This document shows positions 10,562 to 20,300 of a stretch of 64,000 bases of DNA, one piece after another. This stretch comes from Helicostylum pulchrum (lineage: Eukaryota; Mucoromycota; Mucoromycetes; Mucorales; Mucoraceae). Position numbers and translations under genes: made by a program. Below the pieces are notes generated by a model. That model ran no database searches and was not told the DNA's origin. It saw only the letters and a program-made list of their open reading frames with translations. Location: assembly GCA_025677825.1 (NCBI GenBank), contig JAIXMO010000011.1:159001-223000 (forward strand), written 5' to 3'. Each line of letters begins with the position of its first letter. Position 1 is the stretch's first letter.

Positions 10562-10740
10562 TGAGAGAATAATGTTACGTCTGTATCTAGTTTTGGCTTG
10601 ATCATTTAATTCAGAAAAAAAAACTCCTTATTTTAATGGTAGTACAACAACAAAGAGAGTATAAATTTCGAGGCGTTATTTCATGCCGACATCGAAATGT
10701 TTGTTTGTGTGTGTATATCATGTAAGTGACGGGCTTTTCA

Positions 10741-10783
<43 letters not shown>
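10741..10783 (+). repeat. Compound (TC)13(AC)n microsatellite
   Basis: A TC run passes directly into an AC run about 300 bp upstream of the CCDC6-like start codon. Such pyrimidine tracts can act as promoter elements, but that is inference. Confidence 0.93.
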
Positions 10784-11080
10784 TATTCAATCACTTCTTT
10801 ATATATCAACCTTATTTTTTCTTTCTCTTTTTCTCTTTCTCTTTTACCTTTACACAAGAAAAAAAAATATCTTTTTTTTTTTTTCTTTTTTGATCCCCTC
10901 ATTTTTATTCTTTGTTGTCAACACCCATCCTTTTTTTTTTTTTTTTTATAACTATCCCGTATTGCGTCTGACCCTGCTTTACATTTTGCTTTCATCATCA
11001 TTATAATAATCTCGTTCTATTCAGAATCCCCTGAATTAAAGACAACATATTAATAGATATACCATATTTACGTAAAGACC

Positions 11081-12721
11081 ATGATGGATACACCTTACAA
11101 TTTAATTGAAGAGGATGGTGGTACCACCACGTGTACCAATACCACAGTACATCAACCCGAAAAGATGACACCTTGTATTGTACGTTTTATATATATATAA
11201 AAGTGTGTGTGTGAATTGGAATTATTTATTTATTTATATAATCACAGGATAATAGACAGATTCAGAAACATTTAGAGGAGCAAAGGTAAGAACAGAAAAG
11301 TCAGTGCAGGTAAATAGAATAATACTGATATTTTGTTATTTTAGTCCGCTTGACAATCATAGTACAATTGAAAATATCAACTCACTGCGACAGGCCACCA
11401 AAGAATTGCATGCAAAGTACTCTCTTGGTGCTACCAAACTAAAGAAACTGCAATTCGATTTAGAAATGGAACAAGGACAAATAAATATTTTACGTCATGA
11501 AAACCAATCATTAAAGAAGAAAGCAGTTCAAGTATCTGCACTTACTGAACAAGAAGAAGAATATATTAGCAATAAACTATTGAAACATATTACCGGACTA
11601 AAGAAGGAAAAGGGAGAACTGTTAATTAAAGTAGAACAAGAAGAAGAATATCTCACCAACATGCTGCAAAAGAAATTAGTTCAAGTACAAAAAGAAAAGA
11701 TTGATTTAGAAAATGCTTTGGAGCAAGAACAAGAGTACATGGTAAACCGCTTACAAAAGCAATTGGATATTCTTCGTCAGCAACAAACTTCTCCATCATC
11801 CTTTTCTTCTCGTGTTTCTGATACTTCATTATCTCTCCCCGTGAGTCCCGCTATTACTGGGATCGGGTCTTCTCCGTCTTTAGGGTAATTTTTCGTTTTC
11901 TTCATTTGTATATATTTAAAACCTTAATACTTTATGCATATTTTTTTTTTTAGTCCAAAGAAATGGATAGGTGGCGATATCATGCCTCAACCTTCTGCTC
12001 TTGTAGATGTACTAAAAGCAGAAGTCAATCATCTTCGACAAAGGGCTTTAGAAATGGAAAAAGAATGTAAGTTTTTTTTTTTTTTTTTTTTTTTTTGCAC
12101 TGCTATTTCTTCTTAATATGTATATATTTAACCTATATATACAAATTGCAGTTATTCAGAAACAACAACAGTGTAACAAGTACAAGAACGAATTAATTCA
12201 TTACAGAAAAGAAAATAATTTACCCCTGGATGACATTACAGATGATGGGTAAATATAACACACATATATTTTACTTTTTTTGACTCTTAAAAATTTATTT
12301 TTAGACGTTTACCACGCGTGTTTCGTTCCATTCCACCTCCTTCACCTAATGAAAGGCAACAAGTATGTGTATATAGAAAACCTTAATTATTTATAGCACT
12401 AATTTACTTTTTTATTATTAGACTCGCCGCTCTATATCCAATTCATCCACTAGATCAAACGCTCCTCTTAACTTGAGCCAATCTTCTTCTACAACCACAC
12501 TCGAACACCTGTTATCCTCGCACAGCTCCGTCTTACCTCAGGCCATACCCAGTACAGCTAGCAGCAGCACGAGTTATTTTACAGGCCGATCTTCCCCCTC
12601 CGTTAGTTCCTCCGCCAGCAGCAGCTTTCAACGAAAAACTGACCTGTCTTCAAGAAGAGTTTCGGCTGGTTTGTTTGGTTTAAATGCTACTCCTCCTCCA
12701 CAACATCCTCCGCCATTGTAA
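11081..12721 (+). CDS. CCDC6-like (DUF2046) coiled-coil protein
   Basis: A predicted cytosolic/nuclear coiled-coil protein. Animal CCDC6 is a checkpoint-linked phosphoprotein; the fungal role is not established. Exons 11081-11179, 11248-11285, 11345-11884, 11954-12066, 12152-12248, 12305-12362 and 12422-12721 give 1245 nt, 414 residues. The family signature is the repeated heptad unit: EQEEEYISNKLLKHITGLKK, EQEEEYLTNMLQKKLVQVQK and EQEQEYMVNRLQKQLDILR, roughly residues 115-205, followed by a Ser/Pro linker (SLPVSPAI), a second short coil (LKAEVNHLRQRALEMEKE) and a Ser-rich tail. The spacing and wording of these repeats match CCDC6 closely. The first exons (NTTVHQPEKM…) are not conserved by eye. 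Confidence 0.85.
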
Positions 12722-12797
12722 TTTTTAAAGTACCGTTTTTATTTTTGAAAATAAAAAAAAAACCAGCTTTCCTTTTTTTTTCTTTTTTTACGTTATT

Positions 12798-13242
12798 ATG
12801 GATAGCGACAAGTGTTTTGATCCTGTAAATACACAATAGTTACATATAAAAAAAAAGAAGCTATTTTGACACCCCTCATTATTAGGTCACTGTACAAAAA
12901 GTCTTTAAACAAAAATGGAAAAATGAAAACACAAAAAGTTTGTTGTTTCTAATGAGCATAATAATAAAAAGACTCATTTTTTCTGCTCTCTAGTAAATAA
13001 AGATGCTTTACACCTTTCATGTGAGTTTCTTCGCTTATTTGTCATTGGTAATGTTAAAAAAGGAATAACAAAAAAAAATAAAAAAAATAAAAACGCGTTA
13101 TGTAAGCTAAAAAACGGACAACAACATTGTAGAGGCATTTCATCGATCTTCTGAAGAACAAGATGCCATGTTGCCACCTACCCTCAAACTCGAACCTGAA
13201 CACTTGGAAAGAATATTACCTCAACTTTTATTAGATTTTTAA
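12798..13242 (+). CDS. MHF2: CENP-X / MHF2 histone-fold protein
   Basis: A tiny kinetochore and Fanconi-pathway histone-fold protein that pairs with MHF1/CENP-S to remodel branched DNA with FANCM and to build the inner kinetochore. I assembled it by hand: exons 12798-12824, 12886-12937, 12994-13047 and 13133-13242 total 243 nt, 80 residues, matching the usual ~80. The reading is …VQKVFKQKWKNENTKINKDA then LHLSCEFLRLFVIEAFHRS, and the protein ends LEPEHLERILPQLLLDF, the diagnostic CENP-X C-terminus. Donors are GTAAAT, GTTTGT and GTAATG; acceptors are ATTAG, CTCTAG and TTGTAG. It starts 76 bp after the CCDC6-like stop and ends 22 bp before the stop of the opposing gene, so transcripts likely overlap. 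Confidence 0.88.
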
Positions 13243-13264
13243 ATAAAAAACAAATAAAAACATT

Positions 13265-14803
13265 TTATCTTCCATTCATTGAAGACCTACTACTACCTGG
13301 AGCACTTCTACGACTTGATACACGACGTAACGGACCGTTATATTTCTGTCCAAAAGGAGGAGGCATCATATCACTATACCCATTCATCATTGGAGGTGGA
13401 GGTCCCATATTACTTAGAGACATTTGGTGCAGCATCATTTGAATATCTTGATCTTCTTCTTGAGCTAATTGTCTAAACATCATTTCGCGTTCATCTTCAT
13501 CATCCGAGTTTGGTTGACTTGACGTGTACCTTGGTGGTTTGTTACGGTACATGGGACGACTTGGTTCGTTATACGGGTCCATCATCCACGGCTGTCTTGG
13601 CCCGTACCCTATAGGTGGTGGGGGAGGTGGCGGAGGAGGAGGAGGAGGAGGTGCTTGCATCATTGGATTTGGACCCATAAAAGAAGGCGGAGGACCATTA
13701 AATGGCGGAGCACCATTAAATGACCCAGCAGGCGGAGGTGGTGGTGGCGGAGGAGGAGGTGGTGGATGCGGTCCATACTTTCTTCTTGAGTAATACTCAT
13801 CTTCCATATCATCTTCTTCATCTGACCTTTGTTGATTGTCCTGATAGAACCTATGCATATTATACGCCATCATCTCATCTTCAAACCTCCCATTATTACT
13901 ATTACTACTACTATTGTTCAAGAAATGAGGTGGATGAGGTGGAGGAAACATAGGATAAAGCGGTGGCATATATCGATTAGCATGATTTCTGATCGGAGAG
14001 TAATCACCAAAAGAAGTTGGTCTTCTCCTATTTTTGTTATTGTTATTGTTGTTGATATTTTCGGAATGAATGATTGCATCAGGTGATTCGGGCGCGTAAT
14101 TGGGTTCGTTGCCCGTTACACCACCATCTTCATGAATAAAGCCTGTATTTTCATTATCGCTTGTAGGTTTGGATATTGACCTAGACCTATTGCTAGGCGA
14201 TTTATGGTGGTAAGGGCGACGCATCCCGTACGGTTTAATCACGTCATGAGCCAACATATCAGGTGATGATTGGTTACATTTAAGCTCTTCCAAATATTGT
14301 ACACGAGCAGTAATATGTCTTAATCTTCTTTGCAAATCGAGTTTCTCCATATGAAATTGATGACTCATGGCTTCTAGATCGTTACGAAGAGCCATATTCT
14401 CGTCAATAATAGCATGCACTTCACCGATCGATAACTGATCTACTCTTAACGGAGGAGGAGGAGGTCTATTGTTGGGCGAATCTGGATAGAATGAATTATT
14501 GTTACGGTACTGTGGAGGTAATTGACGATGACGATGATTATCATAACCTTGTTGCTCTTGTCGATTCTTTCTATTGTCTGCAGGTCCCTTTTGATATTGT
14601 ATATCCGATTGAGATGTACCACGTTTATGTCTATTCACTGGAGGCTTTTGTTGTTGTTGTCCGCTGGTATTATTACTATTATCTTCTGCCCAAGAAGTAG
14701 AAGGTGCAGATTTAGATATAGTAGGTACTTCGTTTGCATATTCACCTACTTTTTGTTCTTCATGATACCTTTTGTTCTCTTCTTCATGTATATCCTTTGA
14801 CAT
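13265..14803 (-). CDS. Polyproline, coiled-coil low-complexity protein (function unknown)
   Basis: A single-exon protein of 512 residues, start chosen at MSKDIHEEEN because the upstream in-frame Met codes only for a hydrophobic/Phe-rich and Lys stretch from T- and A-rich leader. It has an acidic/charged N-terminus, a disordered Gln/Asn/Arg region, a short coil (residues ~150-185: IIDENMALRNDLEAMSHQFH), Asn repeats, an acidic DEEDDMEDEYY patch, and two runs of 12-13 prolines separated by a Gly/Asn/Pro linker, similar in style to FH1 or WASP-type profilin-binding regions. No FH2, WH2 or WH1 domain is present. A role near actin is only a guess from the proline runs. I do not recognise the family. 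Confidence 0.8.
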   Translation of the reverse strand: MSKDIHEEENKRYHEEQKVGEYANEVPTISKSAPSTSWAEDNSNNTSGQQQQKPPVNRHKRGTSQSDIQYQKGPADNRKNRQEQQGYDNHRHRQLPPQYRNNNSFYPDSPNNRPPPPPLRVDQLSIGEVHAIIDENMALRNDLEAMSHQFHMEKLDLQRRLRHITARVQYLEELKCNQSSPDMLAHDVIKPYGMRRPYHHKSPSNRSRSISKPTSDNENTGFIHEDGGVTGNEPNYAPESPDAIIHSENINNNNNNKNRRRPTSFGDYSPIRNHANRYMPPLYPMFPPPHPPHFLNNSSSNSNNGRFEDEMMAYNMHRFYQDNQQRSDEEDDMEDEYYSRRKYGPHPPPPPPPPPPPPAGSFNGAPPFNGPPPSFMGPNPMMQAPPPPPPPPPPPPPIGYGPRQPWMMDPYNEPSRPMYRNKPPRYTSSQPNSDDEDEREMMFRQLAQEEDQDIQMMLHQMSLSNMGPPPPMMNGYSDMMPPPFGQKYNGPLRRVSSRRSAPGSSRSSMNGR

Positions 14804-15163
14804 TTTTTTTTTTTTTTCAGTTAAAAAGAAAAAAAAAGGGAAAAGGAAGACGCAAAAAAAAAAAGAGGGGGGAGAGAAAGTTACATGTGTAAATATAGAA
14901 TAAAACAAATAAATAATAATCGGATCATCCGGGTTTGTTCAAGTTGTAATACACTTATTACATTGAAAAAAAACCAATTACCATATATGGACATTGAGCT
15001 ATATAAATCAAAACTCAAACAAGTCCGGTCCGGAACAAGAAAAAAGAGTGCGTTTTTTTTTTTCATTGAACGGTTGGGAGCCCAGCAAGTGTACAAGCAA
15101 TCCATCACCTCAAAGATGATTGCACCTCCTCTTTCAGCTCCCATAAGCACCCATTATTAAACA
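14804..15163. promoter_or_regulatory. Divergent spacer upstream of the polyproline gene and eL24
   Basis: A head-to-head region. It has poly-A/T runs and a 91-codon frame (14885-15160, +) with no family resemblance, and a near mirror frame on the other strand; both look like chance frames in leader sequence. It must contain both promoters, but no TATA or CCAAT box was assigned. Confidence 0.45.
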
Positions 15164-15955
15164 ATGAAGTAATGTATCGATCTAAACCATCACAGATGAA
15201 AAAAAAAATCCATCAATTTTACTTGAAACAAAACAACAGATGAACTGATGGATATTTTGCGATTTTTTTTTTTTTTTTTTTATTACTGTAGGCTTGAGAT
15301 TTGCTCCTTCTCTGGTCACAAGATTTACCCTTCCAAGGGTAAGACCTACGTCCGTATTGATTCTAGGTAACGTATTCTACACATTGCTCAACTTTTATAT
15401 ATTTTTACTGACTGTCATTTTCATTTTTTTTTAGAGTAAGCGAACTTTGTCAAAAAGAAGAAAGAAAGAAAAAAGGGAAAAAAAATATACTAATGTGATT
15501 TTTTTTTGTAGCATTTCCGTTTCATCAGCGGAAAGGCCTGTTCTTACTTCATTCAACGTTTGAACCCCCGTAAGATCAAGTGGACTGTCATCTACCGTCG
15601 TTTGAATAAGAAGGGTATGCAAGAAGAATTCCAAAAGAAGCGTTCTCGCCGTACCGTCAAGCACGAACGTGCTGTTGTCGGTGCCTCTTGGGATGCCATT
15701 CGTGCCAAGCGTAACCAAAAGCCCGATGCTCGTGCTGCTGCTCGTCAAGCTGCTATCTCCAAGTCCAAGGATGCCAAGAAGGCCGCTAATGCTGCCAAGA
15801 AGGCTGCTACTCCTTCCGTAAGTTTTTTTATAAAATAAGGGAAAAAAAACCATTGTACTCAATTTTTTTTTTACATTGTATAGGGTTCTCAAGCTAAGGT
15901 TAGCAAGCAAGGTGCTAAGGGTTTCGCCCCTAAGGCCGCTGCCACCTCTCGCTAA
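15164..15955 (+). CDS. RPL24: 60S ribosomal protein eL24 with a one-nucleotide exon
   Basis: A large-subunit cytosolic ribosomal protein bridging to the 40S subunit. Exons are 15164-15168 (ATGAA), 15292-15366, 15435 (single A), 15512-15817 and 15884-15955: 459 nt, 152 residues. The body is unmistakable: LEICSFSGHKIYPSKGKTYV, IDSR-H-FRFISGK, LNPRKIKWTVIYRRLNKKG, KKRSRRTVKHERAVVGASW and an Ala/Lys-rich tail. Splicing straight from 15366 to 15512 breaks the frame, giving a stop after about 17 codons. The intervening DNA contains two complete introns, 15367-15434 (GTAACG…TTTTAG) and 15436-15511 (GTAAGC, TACTAAT branch, TTGTAG), that leave one A between them and restore AGA-CAT (Arg-His), the expected family sequence. 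An assembly indel is the main alternative. Confidence 0.92.
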
Positions 15956-16225
15956 ATTGTCACTTTTTTTTTTTTAATTAAAAAAAAATAAACTATTTTA
16001 AACAAAAAGAAGTTGTTATATCTTAAAAAAAGTCTTTTAAGTTGAAAGTGTTCCTGTAAAAAAAAATTGTGTGTATGTGGTACCATATATTGGACGTTGT
16101 ATAAGGATAGAAAGTGAGAAGTTTCGATTGCACCAAAGTGTATTACGAAATAAGGAAACCATTTTGAGCGACCTTGTTTTTTCACATAGTATCTTTTTTT
16201 CCCATCACTTTTTTGTACCTTTTGT

Positions 16226-16502
16226 TTAAATCAAGTATTCTCTTTTCCATGCATGCTTTGAGCAAAAATCATGCTGCTGACATTTAATCTTTTTTTTTAT
16301 ATTCAAGTATGTAGTAGAATTGGTTGGATACAAAAAGAAAGAGTTATCACCTTCATCAAGGGCATTTTCTATATACATTTGGTATATTTACAGGCAGAGG
16401 CAAGATAATTATATACTTCTTACTTGATATTCCAGTGTCTCCGTTCAATTCCAGTAGAATTGCATGGTAGGGCTGTCAAAGCTCTTTGATATTCAACGAA
16501 TT
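16226..16502 (-). CDS. Possible exons of a small unrecognised gene
   Basis: Two minus-strand blocks join in frame across a plausible intron. Block 16424-16502 follows a CTATGTAG acceptor and reads EYQRALTALPCNSTGIERRH; a GTAAGA donor and a TATATAG acceptor lead to block 16226-16368, which reads NALDEGDNSFFLYPTNSTTY and runs to a stop at 16226. The frame is also open further 5' to about 16530. I could not find a convincing start exon or match any family. It may be the 3' part of a small gene, a decayed copy, or a chance frame. Confidence 0.3.
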
Positions 16503-16644
16503 CTACATAGTCTTCTACGGTATTATTAATATCTTATTCTTAGTATACATAATTGGTCCTGTTTCATTCTGTGTGGTTGTTTAAAAATATAGTGCCTTTT
16601 TTTTTGTAAAATATTTTTATTCGTCGCTATGGTGCCGAGATTTT

Positions 16645-16658
16645 GTCACCATGGTGAC
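16645..16658. promoter_or_regulatory. Perfect palindrome GTCACCATGGTGAC
   Basis: A 14-bp perfect inverted repeat in an otherwise AT-rich spacer. The half-site layout (GTCACC…GGTGAC) is close to the X-box bound by RFX/Crt1 proteins, with one mismatch per half-site. Binding is an inference. Confidence 0.35.
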
Positions 16659-17296
16659 TCGTTCAAAAATAAAAATAAAATGGCTACAAATGCCGAGAAT
16701 ATTAAACTAAACATAGCTGGAATAAATGCAATTTGTCATTTTGTGAGCCCACGATGGAAAAAAATAAAGGGAAATCCATGTTTCCAGAATTGAATACCTA
16801 AACAACTATTGGGTAGGGAGTTTACGGCCATTCCATCTACCGAAAAACGAAAAAAAAAGTTTTTTATTCCCAGTAAGAAAAAATTGCACATCAAAATGCT
16901 TAGTAAAAAACTAGTGAAAATAGAATGGTTGCACATATTTTTAGTTTTTTTTTAGAAAAAAAATAATCTGTGTAGAGTTTTAATAGCATTATATGCCTGG
17001 CTCGTATTCTGTAATGATGTGCGCAGTTTCGCTTTTTCCCTTTTTCTTTTTTCTGTGTAGCAACGATGATGGAGTGTGTTTATCCGAAAGAGGGAACATA
17101 AAACATCCGCAAAAGCTATTTCTCTTTTTTGCTACTCCACGTGGTACCAAAAATTAAAGTACAGAAGGGGACAAAAAAAAAAAAACGATATTTTTTTATA
17201 TTTGACTCACTTTTAACCTTTTCTTTTTTTTTTTTCCTTCCCCCCCTTTTTTTTCTCTCTTTCTTTTTGGTGAATGTATTTTTTATAGGTAAATAA

Positions 17297-17320
17297 ACAC
17301 ACACACACACACACACACAC
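17297..17320 (+). repeat. (AC)12 microsatellite
   Basis: Uninterrupted AC repeat about 50 bp upstream of the flippase start codon, likely within the 5' leader. Confidence 0.93.
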
Positions 17321-17371
17321 AAAAATATGTAAATTAACCAGCAAAAAAAAAAAAAAAAGATTATATTAGAA

Positions 17372-20300
17372 ATGAAAATATCGCCTCGATCAAATATGTT
17401 TTTAAAAAGAAAAAAAAAGTCTAATAACCATGGCGACGAAGAAGAGGAGCAACAAGACGACGGCTTAAGACGCATGGAAACCAATTCCTCGTATATGCAG
17501 CTACGCCGAAACATTTACGTCAATATGAAGCTACCTTCATCCGAATACGACGACGACGGAAACCTGATTGAACACCACTATCCCAGTAACCGAGTCCGAA
17601 CTGCTAAATACACACCATTATCCTTCGTTCCCAAAAACCTCTTTGAACAGTTTCGTAACGTTGCCAATTTATATTTCTTGTTTCTAGTTATTTTACAATG
17701 TATACCCTTATTTGGTGTCACCGAACCTGCCGTATCCGCCTTACCACTTATCTTTATTCTCGTCCTTACCTCTATTAAAGATGGTTTTGAAGATTTCAAA
17801 CGAAACCAAAGTGACGATAAAGTCAACAATTCCAAAGTTTTAAAACTTGTAAATTGGTCAAACGTCAATATTCCTCCCGTCACAAGAGGTTCGTGGTATT
17901 ATTTACACGTCATCTTTGGTTTTTTTTCCGTCTTATCGGGTTCAGACAACAAATATGCACACTGTTACAGGCACGCCAAATCTTCTGCAAAAAATAGCAG
18001 TAATTCATTACTCCCGCCCTCCTCCACCACTACTAATACAACAACAAATATCAAAGCCTCAGAAGAGAGATTACCACTCACCGAATTAGACGCTGCTGGA
18101 TCCAACTCCAATGAATTACTAACCCCTCCACCAAAGACTTTAATGACCACCGTTCGAAAAAGATCAGATACCATTCGCTCCAATATGTCCAGTATGTTCA
18201 ATATCATGAACAACGATAAAAAGCCTTATCGACCAGGTACCATTCCTCACTCTGTATTATACCGAGTTTCTACACGCGACTCATCTGCCGTCCAACCGCA
18301 GCAACCGCAGCAACCACTGGAACCGATTGAAACCAACGGTCGACCGTCAACAACCTTAAGACCTGTTCCCACCAAACCAATCAGTGATAAGTGCGCTGAC
18401 GCATTTCCCGGTGATCCACCTGCATCCAATTGTACAGTGCATTGGGCCAACGAAAAATGGAAATCGCTTTGTGTTGGAGACTACGTTAAACTTGAAAACG
18501 GACAAGATATTCCAGCTGATATTGTTGTATTGTCTACATCGGAAGCAGATAATGTGTGTTATGTCGAAACACAAAATTTAGATGGAGAAACGAATTTGAA
18601 GCAACGTCAAGGTTTGCCAGGTACAGCAGGTCTGTGTAGTGAACATGACTGTGAACGTGCACGTTTCTATATCGAGAGTGAACCGCCTCATGTAAATATT
18701 TACCAGTATAATGCTGTCTTACGTTGGCAAATTGACGCGGATGAAAACGATACTGTAAGGTCCGGTGTTGCCCATGAAAAGGCTGATGCCGTTACTTATA
18801 ACAATATCTTGTTGCGTGGTTGTATATTGAAAAACACAAAATGGGCCATTGGTGTTGTTGTTTATACGGGTAATGATACCAAAATTATGATGAATACAGG
18901 TCGTACTCCATCCAAGAGAAGTAAAATGGCCAAGGCCACTAACCCTCACGTAAATATTATAAATAACTTTATTTTTTATTTATACATCTTAACTCCTTCC
19001 TATTTTAGGTAATTGCAAATTTCGGCATTTTAGCCATCATCTGTATCGTTAGTTCCATCATGGACAGTGTACAATTTTACGGCAGTGGTTCTTCTAGATA
19101 CTTTGACTACGGCATTGAAGGAACCAGTGGTTCCTTCTCTGGCTTTGTTACATTTTGGTAATCATGATTAAAATCTCGGACTTTTTATAATTGTAAATTG
19201 ATTATTAATACATTAAATTTTAGGGTTACACTCATTTTGTATCAAAATATCGTACCAATTTCTCTGTACATTTCTGTGGAGATTGTAAAAACCTTAGTAG
19301 TAAGTTATATAAGTAAAATTATTACGTCATCTTTTCCCTAATTAGACTTTTTTTAGGCTTATTTTATCTTTGCCGATCTCGATATTTATTACTCAGAAAC
19401 AGATACGCCGTGTATACCTAAAACTTGGAATATTTCTGACGATCTCGGACAAATTGAATACATCTTTTCCGATAAAACAGGTACCTTGACACAAAATGTA
19501 ATGGAGTATCGTAAATGTACAATCAACGGTATCTCTTATGGTATCGCTACAACCGAAGCAACCATGGGTGCATTAAAGAGACAACAATCACGCCAATCTC
19601 AAACCAACATCGATCCTCACGAAACCGGGTTAGACATGGATAACTTGGAACAAACTTTGGATATGGATGAAATGAATCGACTTCGTAGCGAAATGTTTGA
19701 TAAACAAGCAAATCTGTATAAAAACGATCATATTGGACCAAACCCTACCTTTGTCGATCCTAAACTATTCGACGATTTAGCAGATGAAGCTTCAAAGCAA
19801 TCCAACGCCATTACACATTTCTATCAATCATTAGCTATTTGTCATACTGTCATTGCTGAACAATCCGATGAAGAAAACCCTGATTTTATCGAATACAAGG
19901 CCCAGTCTCCTGACGAAGCTGCTCTCGTAGCTACTGCCCGAGACCTAGGCTTTGTTTTCGTTCGTCGTGACTCAAACAAGATACATGTTAAAATCAAGGG
20001 CGAAGACAAGGTCTTTGTCTTATTAAACGTGTTAGAATTCAACTCTACCAGAAAAAGAATGAGTGTCATCATTAAACCTGAAGATAGTGATCGTATTGTT
20101 TTACTTTGTAAAGGTGCTGATTCCGTCATCTATGAACGTTTGTGTACTGACTTTGGTAACCAAAAAGAATTGGCAAAGGATCAAGAGGACTTGAGAGAGT
20201 CTACCAGTAGAGATTTAGAGGAATTCGCAACTGAAGGTATTTATATATATGACTTGGTAGTAAACACAAAAAAATACTAAATTTACTTTTTTTTTAAGGT

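Larger units (their letters stand above)
10406..11080. promoter_or_regulatory. Divergent spacer with microsatellites (LIM gene / CCDC6-like gene)
   Basis: Head-to-head upstream region. It carries an AAGGA-rich purine tract at about 10441-10495, a (CA)17 repeat, a (TC)13-(AC)n compound repeat and several poly-T runs. A 107-codon frame crossing the repeats (10683-11006) is low complexity and looks like leader sequence, not a gene. Confidence 0.5.
15956..17371. other. 1.4-kb spacer between eL24 and the flippase gene
   Basis: AT-rich. It contains the weak minus-strand exons at 16226-16502, a 14-bp palindrome at 16645-16658, an (AC)12 repeat at 17297-17320 and long pyrimidine/purine tracts in the presumed flippase leader. 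No tRNA or rRNA seen. Confidence 0.45.

Noticed and set aside
10683..11006. 107-codon plus-strand frame MPTSKCLFVC…
   Set aside because: Built on TC/AC and T repeats, low complexity, and overlaps the CCDC6-like promoter/leader.
14885..15160. 91-codon plus-strand frame and its mirror minus-strand frame
   Set aside because: No family resemblance and no splice partner; lies in a divergent promoter directly before the eL24 start.
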